A stretch of DNA of 64,000 nucleotides from Hyphomicrobium zavarzinii ATCC 27496. Its GTDB lineage: Bacteria; Pseudomonadota; Alphaproteobacteria; Rhizobiales; Hyphomicrobiaceae. The notes beneath the pieces were generated by a model. It was given only the letters and a program-made list of their open reading frames with translations. It ran no database searches and was not told the origin of the DNA. The stretch spans positions 599,348 to 663,347 of the forward strand of contig NZ_KB911256.1 of NCBI RefSeq assembly GCF_000383415.1, written 5' to 3'. Of this stretch, positions 37,825 through 47,845 are shown one piece after another. The number at the start of each line of letters is the position of its first letter. The stretch's first letter is position 1. A program made the translations under genes and the position numbers.

Positions 37825-38988
37825 GTGAATTTCCCCCCTGCAAGACGGCACGAGACGCTACCGGACATCGAGACGGCTGTGATCGGAGCCGGCGTCGTCG
37901 GATTGGCGATCGCCCGCGCCCTGGCCAGCGCCGGGCACGAGGTCATGGTGCTGGAGCGGCATGATGGGATCGGGCGGGAAACATCGGGCCGGTCGAGCGA
38001 GGTCATCCACGCGGGGCTCTACTATCCCTCCGGTAGTCTCCGCGCCAAGCTGTGCACCGCAGGGAGAGATCTACTCTATGCCTTCGCCGTGGAGAACGGC
38101 GTTCCTCACGTCCGCTACGGCAAGCTCGTGGTGGCCACGGGCAAGGGCGAGCTCGCGCGTCTCGACGCATTGTCGCGCACGGCCGAAGCCAACGGCGTGG
38201 CTGACGTCGTGCGTCTTGGCGAAGCGGACGTCCGCTCGCTCGAACCGGAAGTGTCGGCCGTCGCCGCGCTGTTCTCGCCCTCGACCGGCGTGATCGATAG
38301 CCACGCTCTCATGGTCGCGCTCGAGGGCCACCTCCGCGCAGGCGGCGGCGATGTTGTTCTCAACACTGAGGTCCGGCACCTGTCGGCGAGGAGCGATGGC
38401 CTCTTCGAGATCGAGGCACTCAGCGCGGGCCAGCCCATGACGCTTACGGCGCGCAATCTGGTGATCGCCGCAGGCCTCGGCGCGACGAAGCTCGGAAGGA
38501 TGCTGGTTGCGGGCTCTCGCTACCAGCCGCCCGAGACCTATCCCGCACGCGGCCATTACTATGTCCTCGAAGGGCGCGTTCCCTTCTGCCACCTCGTCTA
38601 TCCGTTGCCCGAGGCCGCCTGGCTCGGTCTGCATCTGACGCTGGATGTGGCGGGCCGCGCCAAGTTCGGTCCCGATCTCGAATGGTGCGGTCGGTCTGGT
38701 GCGGCTGAGGATACGTCATTCGATGGCCAGGGTGGAGAACGGCTCGCGTGTTTCGAGCGCGAGATCCGCCGCTACTGGCCCGGCCTTCCGGATGGCGCCC
38801 TCGCGCCGGGCTATGTCGGTATAAGGCCCAAGATCTATCGCAACGGCGAGCCAGCGGCGGACTTCGCGATCCATGGTGAGCGCGAGCACGGCATTGCGCG
38901 CCTCGTCGCTCTCTACGGCATCGAAAGCCCGGGCCTCACCTCCTCGCTTGCGATCGGCGAGCACGTGGCCGCGCTTTTCCGCGGCTGA
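37825..38988 (+). CDS. FAD-dependent oxidoreductase, L-2-hydroxyglutarate oxidase-like
   Basis: A 387-residue DAO-superfamily flavoprotein. The FAD-binding GxGxxG is TAVIGAGVVGLAIARAL near residues 18-34, followed by VLERHDGIGRETSGRSSEVIHAGLYY split by typical LhgO-like spacing. The C-terminal G(I/V)RPKIYR motif contacts the flavin. LhgO oxidises L-2-hydroxyglutarate to 2-oxoglutarate and feeds electrons to quinone; other 2-hydroxy acids are possible substrates. The start is GTG at 37825 after an AT-rich leader containing DnaA-like boxes. Confidence 0.85.
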   Translation: MNFPPARRHETLPDIETAVIGAGVVGLAIARALASAGHEVMVLERHDGIGRETSGRSSEVIHAGLYYPSGSLRAKLCTAGRDLLYAFAVENGVPHVRYGKLVVATGKGELARLDALSRTAEANGVADVVRLGEADVRSLEPEVSAVAALFSPSTGVIDSHALMVALEGHLRAGGGDVVLNTEVRHLSARSDGLFEIEALSAGQPMTLTARNLVIAAGLGATKLGRMLVAGSRYQPPETYPARGHYYVLEGRVPFCHLVYPLPEAAWLGLHLTLDVAGRAKFGPDLEWCGRSGAAEDTSFDGQGGERLACFEREIRRYWPGLPDGALAPGYVGIRPKIYRNGEPAADFAIHGEREHGIARLVALYGIESPGLTSSLAIGEHVAALFRG

Positions 38989-39001
38989 GACGGCACGAAA
39001 C

Positions 39002-39028
39002 GAAAAAGGGCGGCCCGAAGGCCGCCCT
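39002..39028 (-). terminator. Terminator between convergent genes
   Basis: An 8-bp perfect GC stem (39008-39015/39020-39027, CGAA loop) followed on the minus strand by TTTTTCG. It ends the leftward membrane-protein gene and may also stop the rightward oxidoreductase transcript. Confidence 0.75.
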
Positions 39029-39054
39029 CTCGAATTCCAGGCTGTGCGCCCCTG

Positions 39055-39501
39055 CTAGGGTGCGGGTGCCGGAGCAGGCGCCGCATCGGGTGTCGGGACA
39101 GTGATGGTGGGCACTGCCACGCCCTCGCGATGCGCGATGAAGGTGAGCGATCCGAAAATCACAGCAAAGACGATCGCCGTGACGAGCGCATTCACGAAGC
39201 GGTTGGAGAACGACAGAATGTTGCCGATGAAGTCCACGACGAACACAACGGCGGATGCGATGAGCACGGGCTCGAGCCAAGCATATTCGGCCGGCAGGAA
39301 CTGCGCCGGAATCGATTGAACTTCGGCCTTCGCGAGAAACGTGAGCGATCCGAAGATCACGGCGAAGACAATTGCCGTGACGAGAGCGTTCAAGAAACGG
39401 CTCGAGAAGGAGAGCACATTGCCGATCAGGCCTACAACGAAGACCACACCGGCGGCGATGAGCACAGGCTCCAGCCAGACGTATTCTGTAGGTAGAAACA
39501 T
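39055..39501 (-). CDS. Internally duplicated small membrane protein
   Basis: A 148-residue protein of two tandem repeats with a 66-residue period (FLPTEYVWLEPVLIA from residue 2, FLPAEYAWLEPVLIA from residue 68). Each repeat has two hydrophobic segments, so four transmembrane helices are expected. The second helix block NALVTAIVFAVIFGSLTF is identical in both copies. A Pro/Ala tail (APAPAPAP) ends the protein. I do not recognise a family. High identity of the copies suggests a recent duplication or strong constraint. Monocistronic, with its own terminator. Confidence 0.8.
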   Translation of the reverse strand: MFLPTEYVWLEPVLIAAGVVFVVGLIGNVLSFSSRFLNALVTAIVFAVIFGSLTFLAKAEVQSIPAQFLPAEYAWLEPVLIASAVVFVVDFIGNILSFSNRFVNALVTAIVFAVIFGSLTFIAHREGVAVPTITVPTPDAAPAPAPAP

Positions 39502-39612
39502 GGATATTCCCCCAGCTTCACGCCACCTGATTTTGTTTTGATGGCGGCTAATCCTTATACCAGCAGGCCGGTTTTGTCATGCCGGTTCGAACACGGGGAA
39601 GATACGCAAGTC

Positions 39613-40740
39613 TCAGGAACGCACGCGGGAAGCGAGCTTTCGTTCTAGAGATGATGAGTATCGTGACATTGCAAAACAGAATATCCAAAACACCGCGCCT
39701 GCAAAGAAATACCCGGTTGCGGCTGTTTGCGGAGAGAACCATTTCGCATCAGCTTGAACGGATTGCTCAACAATTCCGATAAGATCGAAAAGTCCGATGA
39801 TGAGTACAAGGCTCGTATCCTTGAACAAGGATATGAACGAGTTCACCAGGCCGGGAATCACCAGCCGAATGGCCTGGGGCAGAATGATGAGCCCCATTTT
39901 CTTCCAATAGCCGAGACCGAGCGCATCGGCGGCTTCGTATTGCCCGCGCGGAATCGCCTGCAGCCCACCGCGAATCACCTCCGCGAGATAGGCGGCCGAG
40001 AACAGGGCCACGCCCACCAGCGCGCGCAGAAGCTTGTCGATCGTCACGTCCGGCGGCAGAAACAGCGGCAGCATGACAGAGGCCATGAACAGAACTGTGA
40101 CAAGCGGCACCCCCCGCACCAGCTCGATGTAGCCGATCGCCGACCAGCGCACGATCGGCAGGTCCGAGCGCCGCGCGAGCGCGAGCAGGATGCCGAGAGG
40201 GAACGAGGCCGCGATACCCACGCTCGCGATGACGAGCGTCAGCAGCAGCCCGCCCCACAGTGCGGTGTCGACGTAGGGGAGTCCGAGCACGCCGCCGCTG
40301 AGCAGGATGAACGCGATCACCGGAAACACCAGCAGCATGTAGAGAGAGAGGGCGAGCTTGTACGGCACGCCCGGCACCATCAGTGGCACGAGGCCCGCAA
40401 GCGCAAGTACGTAAGTGAGATTGACGCGCCAAAGCTCCGCATCCGGATAGCGCCCGTAGAGGAACAGCCCCATCTTGTGCGTGATGAAGGGCCAGCACGC
40501 CCCCAAGGGCGCCGCGCGGCAGGCGCCGCCGTCGCTTCCGCTGAACACGGCGTTGAAGACCGCCCATTCGAGGAACGCGAAGGCGATCCATCCGGCGAGA
40601 ACGATGAGCGCGAGGCTGACGAGCGCCTGCCCCGGCGACGGAAACAGCGCCTCCCGCGCCCAGTCCAGAAACGCGCGCTGGGGATCGCCGCGCCGCGCGG
40701 CGTGAGGCGAGAGTTTCGAGGAGGAGCTTTCCTGCGTCAT
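39613..40740 (-). CDS. aapM: Amino-acid ABC transporter permease AapM
   Basis: A 375-residue HisM/GlnQ-family permease for polar amino acids. An N-terminal extension with three or four hydrophobic segments (about 20-145) precedes the core permease domain with its EAA loop, YEAADALGLGYWKKMG then ILPQAIR, which docks the ATPase. This extended form is characteristic of AapM/BztC. The ATG at 40740 overlaps the aapQ stop (ATGA). It is the last gene of aapPJQM. Confidence 0.92.
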   Translation of the reverse strand: MTQESSSSKLSPHAARRGDPQRAFLDWAREALFPSPGQALVSLALIVLAGWIAFAFLEWAVFNAVFSGSDGGACRAAPLGACWPFITHKMGLFLYGRYPDAELWRVNLTYVLALAGLVPLMVPGVPYKLALSLYMLLVFPVIAFILLSGGVLGLPYVDTALWGGLLLTLVIASVGIAASFPLGILLALARRSDLPIVRWSAIGYIELVRGVPLVTVLFMASVMLPLFLPPDVTIDKLLRALVGVALFSAAYLAEVIRGGLQAIPRGQYEAADALGLGYWKKMGLIILPQAIRLVIPGLVNSFISLFKDTSLVLIIGLFDLIGIVEQSVQADAKWFSPQTAATGYFFAGAVFWIFCFAMSRYSSSLERKLASRVRS

Positions 40741-41930
40741 CGCTCGGCCCACGCAGTTCGGGCGTTGAATGCGTTCATCGCCAGCGCCGTCGCGAGGCTG
40801 ATGAGCAAATAGACCGCCATGGTGATCAGGATCACCTCCACCGCCTGTCCGGTCTGATTGAGAACCGTGCCGGAGAACACCGAGACGAGGTCGGGATAAC
40901 CGATTGCGACGGCGAGCGACGAGTTCTTGGTGAGGTTCAGGTACTGGTTGGTGAGCGGCGGAATGATGATGCGCAGGGCTTGCGGAAGGATCACCAGACG
41001 CAGCGCCTGCCGCCGGCTGAGGCCGAGTGCGGCGGCGGCTTCACGCTGGCCACGCGGCACGCCGGAAAGTCCCGCCCGCACGATCTCCGCGATGAAGGCC
41101 GCGGTGTACGTCGTAAGACCGATCAGAAGCGCAAGAAATTCGGGCTCGATCGAAAGTCCGCCTTCGTAGTTGAAACGGCCGAGCACGGGATAGCGCACCG
41201 TCGCGCCGAGGCTCGACCAGATGAGTACGATGACCGGCACGAGCCCGGCCAGAACCCATCCGGCGGAGCGGAGCGAGGGAGAGTGCGCCGGCCCGCTCTT
41301 CTGATCCTGTTTCGCGCGCCGCTTCAGCCACCACGCCAACGCGAGAGCTGCGAGGATCGAAAGCGCGAGCCATCCGCCATGCGCGAGCGCGATGTGCGGC
41401 AGATGCAGCCCGCGCTTGTCGAGATAGGCGCCGAACGGAAGGGCGAGCGCGTCGCCGGGCGCCGGAAAGGCGCGCAGCACCGCCACGTACCAGATGAGAA
41501 GCTGGAGCAGCAGCGGCACGTTGCGCACCAGCTCCACGTAGGCGAGCGCCAGCTTCGAGGCGAGCCAGTTGGGCGAGAGCCGTGCGATGCCGAGCACGAA
41601 GCCGAGGGCGGTCGCGAGCACGACGCCGAGCGCCGCCACCAATAACGTGTTGGTGAGCCCTACCAGGAACGCCTGCCCGTAGGTGCTTTTGCTCGTGTAG
41701 GGCAGGAGCGATTGGGAGACGTCGAAGCCCGCTGTCCTCGTCAGGAAATCGAAGCCGGAGGCGATGTTCTGCTTCTTGAGGTTGGCAGCCGTGTTGAGCA
41801 CGATCTCGGTTGCGACGAGCGCGAGCACGAGAACCAGAAGCGCCTGGAATACGACGGCACGCACCTGCGGATCATACACCGCGCGAGTCCATGCTTTCCG
41901 GTCGGTGAGGCGAGTGAGGAGATCCGCCAT
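40737..41930 (-). CDS. aapQ: Amino-acid ABC transporter permease AapQ
   Basis: A 397-residue inner-membrane permease. After the first helix (about 28-48) there is the AapQ/BztB-type periplasmic insert with FDFLTRTAGFDVSQSL, then the permease core with EAA loop QREAAAALGLSRRQALRL and ILPQALRIIIPPL. The ORF can be extended to 42086, but the ATG at 41930 has GAGG upstream and begins just 8 bp after aapJ ends. It forms the heteromeric channel with AapM. Confidence 0.92.
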   Translation of the reverse strand: MADLLTRLTDRKAWTRAVYDPQVRAVVFQALLVLVLALVATEIVLNTAANLKKQNIASGFDFLTRTAGFDVSQSLLPYTSKSTYGQAFLVGLTNTLLVAALGVVLATALGFVLGIARLSPNWLASKLALAYVELVRNVPLLLQLLIWYVAVLRAFPAPGDALALPFGAYLDKRGLHLPHIALAHGGWLALSILAALALAWWLKRRAKQDQKSGPAHSPSLRSAGWVLAGLVPVIVLIWSSLGATVRYPVLGRFNYEGGLSIEPEFLALLIGLTTYTAAFIAEIVRAGLSGVPRGQREAAAALGLSRRQALRLVILPQALRIIIPPLTNQYLNLTKNSSLAVAIGYPDLVSVFSGTVLNQTGQAVEVILITMAVYLLISLATALAMNAFNARTAWAER

Positions 41931-41938
41931 CGCCTGCC

Positions 41939-42970
41939 TCAGCGGATCGGCGGGGCATACATCAGCCCGCCGTCCTTCCAGAGCGCGTTGCGCCCGCGCG
42001 CGATTTTGAGCGGCGAGCTTTCGCCGAGATTGCGCTCGAAGCACTCGCCGTAGTTGCCCACGGCCTTCAGGATGGAAACGGCCCAATCGTTGTCGAGGCC
42101 GATGCCCTTGCCGTATTCGCCCTCTGTCCCGAGCATCCGGCGGATCTCGGGATTGGCTGTCGTGCGCATCTCCTCCACGTTGGCCTGCGTCACGCCGAGC
42201 TCCTCGGCGTTGACGAGCACGAACAGCGTCCAGCGCACGATATTGGACCAGCCCGCATCGCCCTGCCGCACGACGGGCCCCAGAGGCTCCTTGGAGATGA
42301 GGTCCGGCAGCATTTCATGAGAGTCGGGGTCGGGCAGCCGCGTGCGCTCCGAGACGAGCTGCGAGCTGTCGGTGGTGAAGGCGTCGCATCGCCCGCTGCT
42401 GTAGGCACCGAGCACCTCCACCAGCCGCTCGAACACCACGGGCCGGTAGTCGAGCCCCCTCGTCGAGAAGAAGTCGGCGAGGTTGAGCTCGTTCGTGGTG
42501 CCGGATTGCACGCAGATGCTCGCGCCCTTGAGGTCGCTCACCGAATGCAGCCCGAGCGACTTGCGCGTCATGAACGCCTGGCCGTCGTAGTAGAGCACGC
42601 CGGTGAAATTGAGCCCTAGCGACGTGTCGCGGCTCATGGTCCAGGTGGTATTGCGCGACAGCACGTCCACCTCGCCCGATTGCAGCGCCGTGAACCGCTC
42701 CTTGGCGTTGAGCGGCACGAAGCGCACCCGGTTTCCGTCTCTGAAGATGGCGGCCGCCACGGCACGGCAGAAGTCGATGTCGATGCCGGTCCAGTCGCCC
42801 CGGTCGTTGGGAGCGCTGAAGCCCGCGAGCCCTGTATTGACGCCGCACACGAGATGCCCCCGCGCACGCACCGCATCGAGCGTAGCGGACTGCGCGGCAG
42901 CGAAGCCCGCCCCGCAGATAGTCGCGGAGAGCAGAGCGAGAAGGCCTAGAAGAAGAGAGCGTTCGCGCAT
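41939..42970 (-). CDS. aapJ: Amino-acid ABC transporter binding protein AapJ
   Basis: A 343-residue periplasmic solute-binding protein (SBP family 3). A Sec signal peptide spans about 1-26 (cleavage at AAAQ). The core carries GVNTGLAGFSAPNDRGDWTG followed by IDIDFCRAVAAAIF, and VDVLSRNTTWTMSRD, both typical of AapJ/BztA. It supplies broad-specificity capture of glutamate, aspartate, glutamine and others. It starts 1 bp after the aapP stop. Confidence 0.94.
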   Translation of the reverse strand: MRERSLLLGLLALLSATICGAGFAAAQSATLDAVRARGHLVCGVNTGLAGFSAPNDRGDWTGIDIDFCRAVAAAIFRDGNRVRFVPLNAKERFTALQSGEVDVLSRNTTWTMSRDTSLGLNFTGVLYYDGQAFMTRKSLGLHSVSDLKGASICVQSGTTNELNLADFFSTRGLDYRPVVFERLVEVLGAYSSGRCDAFTTDSSQLVSERTRLPDPDSHEMLPDLISKEPLGPVVRQGDAGWSNIVRWTLFVLVNAEELGVTQANVEEMRTTANPEIRRMLGTEGEYGKGIGLDNDWAVSILKAVGNYGECFERNLGESSPLKIARGRNALWKDGGLMYAPPIR

Positions 42971-42971
42971 G

Positions 42972-43754
<783 letters not shown>

Positions 43755-43812
43755 CGGTCCTGCAGATGTTGAGGCAACTTTTGTGAAGTATGCCAGAGAG
43801 TTGCAGCACTTC

Positions 43813-44373
43813 TCAAGGGTTGGCGATGAGATCGCGTCCGAGCAGCAGCAATTCGCGACCCTCGATCGAGGCCGTCCCGCGCTCCAGGAACCCATTGCGC
43901 TCATAAAACCCGACATTGCGCATGCCGCGCGCCGTCACGACATGGAGACCGGGGGCGCCCGCGACGCGCGCCTCGTCGGCGAAGGCTTCTACAAGCCGCT
44001 GGCCGATGCCGCGGCTGCGCCAGGCGGCATCCAGGTTGACGTGAAGATGCGCCGGATAGCGCTGGGTGAGCGCGCGAAAGTGGCTGAGGAATGTGAGATC
44101 GGAGAACAGGGGATCGCGTGCGGGATCCTCCATGCTGCCGATCACGTAGCCGACGAGACGCTTGCTGCCGTCGAGCGCCAGCAGAGCATAGTGGGGGAAA
44201 TGGCGAAGATAGCGGCCGAGCCAGCGCTCGCGAAACGCGGCTTTCGCTTCGTCGCTGGGGAAAGATTGCGTGGCGCTCGAGGAGAAGAACACCTGATCGA
44301 GCTCGGCGATCCGGCTGTCGCGTGCCGGCCCCGGCTCAAGCCCGTCCCAGCGGCAAATCTCGACGTTCGACAT
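43813..44373 (-). CDS. GNAT-family N-acetyltransferase
   Basis: A 186-residue GNAT acetyltransferase. The acetyl-CoA pyrophosphate loop (motif A) is [16 protein letters not shown] near residue 118, preceded by the beta-4 strand HLHVNLD and followed by [19 protein letters not shown]. The acceptor substrate is unknown. It lies 58 bp upstream of aapP on the same strand and might be co-transcribed with the transporter. Confidence 0.85.
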   Translation of the reverse strand: MSNVEICRWDGLEPGPARDSRIAELDQVFFSSSATQSFPSDEAKAAFRERWLGRYLRHFPHYALLALDGSKRLVGYVIGSMEDPARDPLFSDLTFLSHFRALTQRYPAHLHVNLDAAWRSRGIGQRLVEAFADEARVAGAPGLHVVTARGMRNVGFYERNGFLERGTASIEGRELLLLGRDLIANP

Positions 44374-44413
44374 AAGGGCGCCGCTGGGTGCTGAAGTGAG
44401 CCTCGGCCGGCTG

Positions 44414-44728
44414 CTATTCCGCGGCCGTGCGAACCGCCTCCGGCGTGGCCGTCGAAAGAGCGGCGGCCGCGGCCGACCAATACCGTGCCTCGGCCTCGGC
44501 TGCGAGCCTTTCCTTACGGAAGGCGTCGATCCACTCCCACACCAGGAGGGGGTTAGTCTCCGCGAGTGCGGCGAGGTCGTCCGGGGATTTAGCGAGCACG
44601 GTGCTAGCGAGGCGGCGAAGCTGGGCGGCCTCGATCAGGTCAGGAGCCGGAACGTAGTCCAATTCGCGTACCCGGCAGCCCGCGGCCCGAGGGCCGGTGG
44701 AAGAGGTGGTGAGCCGATGTTCACGCAT
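44414..44728 (-). CDS. Small hypothetical protein
   Basis: A 104-residue, Ala-rich, probably helical soluble protein. The ORF can be read from 45040, but the ATG at 44728 has a strong GGAGG nine bases upstream, and only the part after it looks protein-like (DLIEAAQLRRLASTVLAK, TNPLLVWEWIDAFRKERL). I do not recognise a family. It sits 40 bp upstream of the acetyltransferase on the same strand. Confidence 0.65.
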   Translation of the reverse strand: MREHRLTTSSTGPRAAGCRVRELDYVPAPDLIEAAQLRRLASTVLAKSPDDLAALAETNPLLVWEWIDAFRKERLAAEAEARYWSAAAAALSTATPEAVRTAAE

Positions 44729-45047
44729 GGTTTTGGCCTCCAATGCCCTGTCACAGTAGCGCTGGGAGCGCCTGCAAATTAGGCAGAAGCCGCGATGTCC
44801 ACAGCTAGTTGATGTTGCGTCGCAAAATTTACTTGACTCGACTTTGTGCAATGCGGCTGCGCGTGTGCGAAATAAGGAATCGGGCGGACGCACCCGTGAG
44901 CCTGGCAAGGTGCTGCGCGATAAACAAAAAATGCAGCGATTTTTATGCCTGCGCTGATCCAGAGCAGTGCAGCAAAATGTACGCTTGGCCAAGCCTCGAG
45001 ACGCCGCAATGGAGCGGCGTCCCGATGTCGGGCACCTCAAGGGGAGC
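44729..45047. other. Intergenic region, comparatively AT-rich
   Basis: A 319-bp gap downstream of the RNA helicase gene. It should contain the promoter for the small hypothetical gene. I saw no hairpin with a T-tract for the helicase and no RNA gene, although a small RNA is not excluded. Confidence 0.4.
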
Positions 45048-46688
45048 CTATTCCGTGGCTGCTTTGACCGGGCGCGGAGGACGCCTCAGGAACGCCGGCA
45101 CGTTTCCGGCGAACGCGCTCACCGCGGCCTTGGAGACCTCTGCTTCAGCCACACGCGGCTTGGCGCGTTGCGCAGTCTGCGGGCTTGTGCGCGGCTGCTC
45201 CTCGCGCTCGCGGCGTGCCTCGGGCTTTGCGCTATCGCTACGCTGCGGCCGTGCTTGCTGCTGGGGCCGTGCACCATCCCGGCGGCCTTCGCCGCGGCGC
45301 TGATCGCGCCCGCCTTCCCGCTGCGGCTTGGCTGCGCTGGTCTCCGAGGGGACCTGCGGCTGATCGCCCAGACCCGGTGCCTGCGGCGCACGCCGCTCAC
45401 CGCGGGCCTGAGACGGAGAGGAGCGGCGCTCGCCGCGGCCTTCGTGCCGCTCGCTGCCGTTCGCGCGTCCGCTGTCGCGCTGCGCACCTGCCCGCCCGCC
45501 GCGGCCACCGCGTCCCCGGCGGCGCTTGCCGGCGTCTGCGAAGTCCTGCTCGGAGGGAGGCTCGCCGATCCAGACGATATCGTCGCCGATGATCTTCTCG
45601 ATGTCCTTGAAGCTCTTGAGCTCGTCGGGCGTGACGATCGACTGCGCCGTGCCCTCGCGTCCCGCACGGCCCGTGCGGCCGATGCGGTGCACGTAGTCGT
45701 CGGACTGCCACGGCAGGTCGAAGTTGAAGACGTGCGAGACGTCGGGAATGTCGAGGCCGCGCGCGGCCACGTCGCTCGCAGCCAGGATGTTGATGTCGCC
45801 GTTGCGGAACTTGTCGAGCGTTTCCATGCGGCTCTTCTGGTCCATGTCGCCATGCAGAGCGCCGGCATTGAAACCGTGCTTCAGAAGCGACTTGAGCAGG
45901 ATTGCCACATCGCGCTTGCGATTGCAGAAGATGATCGCGTTCTTCACGGTCTCCCCGCGGATCATCTCGCGCAGGATCTCGCGCTTCACCCAGTCCTCGC
46001 TCTCGCCCGTAAAGCGGAAGCTCTGCGTGATGGTCTTTGCGGTGGTGGCGGGACGCGCCACCTCGATCCGCTCCGGATCGCGCAGGAACTGGTTGACGAG
46101 ACGCGTGATCTCCGGCGGCATCGTTGCCGAGAAGAACAGCGTCTGGCGCTTCGGCGGCAGCAGATTGCAGATCTTCTCGATGTCGGGAATGAAGCCCATG
46201 TCGAGCATGCGGTCGGCTTCGTCGATCACGAGAATGTCGACGCCCATCAGCATGAGGCGGCCGCGCTGGAAGTGATCGAGCAGGCGGCCCGGCGTCGCAA
46301 TCAGCACGTCGACACCGCGATCGAGCTTGCGCACCTGATCGTCCATCGATACGCCGCCGATGAGCAGCGCTACGTCGAGCTTGTGATTGATGCCGTACTT
46401 CTCGAAGCTTTGCGCAACCTGCGCGGCAAGCTCGCGCGTGGGCGCGAGGATCAGCGAGCGCGGCATCCGCGCTCGTGCGCGGCCCGTTTCCAGACGCGTG
46501 ATCATCGGCAGCACGAACGAGGCCGTCTTGCCGGTGCCGGTCTGCGCGATGCCGAGCACGTCGCGCCCTGTTACTGCAACGGGAATGGCTGCGGTCTGAA
46601 TGGGTGTGGGTGTGGCATAGCCGGCTGTCGCGATGGCAGCCTGGACTTTCTGGCTGAGCCCGAGCTCAGCGAACGTCTTCGTTTCCAA
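45048..46688 (-). CDS. DEAD-box ATP-dependent RNA helicase, RhlE-like
   Basis: A 546-residue RNA helicase. Motifs in order: Q-motif (PTPIQ), I (AQTGTGKT), Ia (APTRELA), Ib (TPGRLLD), II (DEAD in VIDEADRML), III (SAT), IV-V (ASDVAARGLDIP) and VI (HRIGRTGRAG). The core ends near residue 390; a long Arg/Gly/Glu-rich, disordered tail (about 395-546) follows, as usual for RhlE proteins that act in ribosome assembly and RNA decay. A long AT-rich leader (46689 onwards) may indicate post-transcriptional regulation. Confidence 0.95.
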   Translation of the reverse strand: METKTFAELGLSQKVQAAIATAGYATPTPIQTAAIPVAVTGRDVLGIAQTGTGKTASFVLPMITRLETGRARARMPRSLILAPTRELAAQVAQSFEKYGINHKLDVALLIGGVSMDDQVRKLDRGVDVLIATPGRLLDHFQRGRLMLMGVDILVIDEADRMLDMGFIPDIEKICNLLPPKRQTLFFSATMPPEITRLVNQFLRDPERIEVARPATTAKTITQSFRFTGESEDWVKREILREMIRGETVKNAIIFCNRKRDVAILLKSLLKHGFNAGALHGDMDQKSRMETLDKFRNGDINILAASDVAARGLDIPDVSHVFNFDLPWQSDDYVHRIGRTGRAGREGTAQSIVTPDELKSFKDIEKIIGDDIVWIGEPPSEQDFADAGKRRRGRGGRGGRAGAQRDSGRANGSERHEGRGERRSSPSQARGERRAPQAPGLGDQPQVPSETSAAKPQREGGRDQRRGEGRRDGARPQQQARPQRSDSAKPEARREREEQPRTSPQTAQRAKPRVAEAEVSKAAVSAFAGNVPAFLRRPPRPVKAATE

Positions 46689-46978
46689 AAAAATACGTCT
46701 CCATAGATCGATCTCAGGGCCCCGAGCGCAAACAGCCGGAAAGATGACCGACGAGGGTCTCCGGGAGCAGCTTCAAGGCGACGAGAGCGCAGGGGAATGG
46801 CGGATGCCGCAAGCGGGCAAATACAAGAATTGGGGGCTCGAAAAGGGACAAATGAGATCGAAGCCCCTGCGCCCGAGCCAACGCTTAGCTGGCATAGGCA
46901 CCCATAAAAATCAAGAAAAAACAGGGACTTTCTTGGTGCTGAAAAGTCGCACTGAAAACTAAACTGTGATCGGCTCAA
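46689..46978 (-). promoter_or_regulatory. Long leader region of the RNA helicase gene
   Basis: About 290 bp without a coding ORF separate the aqpZ terminator from the helicase ATG. The distal part (46905-46965) is strongly A/T-rich for this genome and is a likely promoter; much of the rest could be 5' UTR. Cold-inducible DEAD-box genes often have such long leaders; I saw no known riboswitch. Confidence 0.35.
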
Positions 46979-47009
46979 AACAAACGGCCGCCGGAATGCA
47001 CGGCGGCCG
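46971..47009 (-). terminator. Intrinsic terminator of aqpZ
   Basis: A 9-bp GC-rich stem (46985-46993/47001-47009, 7-nt loop) followed on the minus strand by TTTGTTTTG. It lies 53 bases beyond the aqpZ stop. Confidence 0.7.
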
Positions 47010-47061
47010 CTGATTATGACGCTTTTTCAAAGCATTTTAATCTTGCCGGGCGGAGCCCTGC

Positions 47062-47730
47062 CTACTCGTCCATGAAACGGTAGATGACAGCGCCGATCAC
47101 CGCGCCCGCGATGGGTGCGGCCCAGAATACCCAGATCTGGCTCAAATACTCTCCGCCCGCGAACAGCGCCGGCCCAAGGCTGCGCGCCGGATTGACGGAG
47201 GTGTTCGAGACCGGAATGGACATCAAATGAATGGCGGTGAGCGCAAGACCGATGGAAAGTGGCGCAAAACCAGCGGGCGCACCCGGCCGGGTGGACCCCA
47301 TGATGACGATGAGAAAGAACGCGGTGAGCACAACCTCAATGAGAAATACGCTCCAGAGCCCCGCCTTGATCATCGAGAGATCGCCATAGCCGTTGGCTGC
47401 ATAGGAGGCCGGAGCATTGCCGATCGCCGAGAAAACCGCGGTGACGGCGATCGCGCCGAGGCACTGCGCCACGATGTAGGGAATTGCGCTTGCGACGGAA
47501 AAGCGGCCGCCTGCGACGAGCCCCAGCGTAACGGCGGGATTATAGTGTCCGCCGGAGATGTGTCCGATCGCACGCGCGGTCGCGAACACGGTAATGCCGA
47601 TCGAAAGGGCGACGCCAACAATTCCGGCCGCGCCGGAAGGTGCCCCAAATGAATAGAACGCGGCACCGAGAACGGCGCCCGTAAGCATGAATGTACCGAT
47701 GAACTCGGCCAAAAGTGCTTTGATGTTCAT
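47062..47730 (-). CDS. aqpZ: Aquaporin, AqpZ-like
   Basis: A 222-residue MIP-family channel with six transmembrane helices. Both pore NPA motifs are present (SGGHYNPAVTLG near residue 64, NTSVNPARSLG near 183). The residue following the second NPA is Arg, the selectivity-filter arginine, and the short loops favour a water-specific AqpZ over a glycerol facilitator. Single gene with its own terminator. Confidence 0.93.
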   Translation of the reverse strand: MNIKALLAEFIGTFMLTGAVLGAAFYSFGAPSGAAGIVGVALSIGITVFATARAIGHISGGHYNPAVTLGLVAGGRFSVASAIPYIVAQCLGAIAVTAVFSAIGNAPASYAANGYGDLSMIKAGLWSVFLIEVVLTAFFLIVIMGSTRPGAPAGFAPLSIGLALTAIHLMSIPVSNTSVNPARSLGPALFAGGEYLSQIWVFWAAPIAGAVIGAVIYRFMDE

Positions 47731-47845
47731 CGCGGTCTCCCCTGTAGTTTTGTCATGGTACTGACAGCATTCCGATGCTCCCTCGTGCTGGTGATGAGCA
47801 AGCAGTCCTCACACGCAGCGAATCGGAACGGCGCCAGCAGGGAGA

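Noticed and set aside
37024-38988. Replication origin near the DnaA boxes
   Set aside because: Only two boxes and no origin-associated genes (dnaA, gidA, hemE, parAB) are nearby.
39580-39612. GGTTCGAAC as a tRNA T-arm
   Set aside because: No acceptor stem, D-arm or anticodon arm can be built around it.
44967-46706. A 579-codon rightward frame opposite the RNA helicase
   Set aside because: All DEAD-box motifs are on the minus strand.
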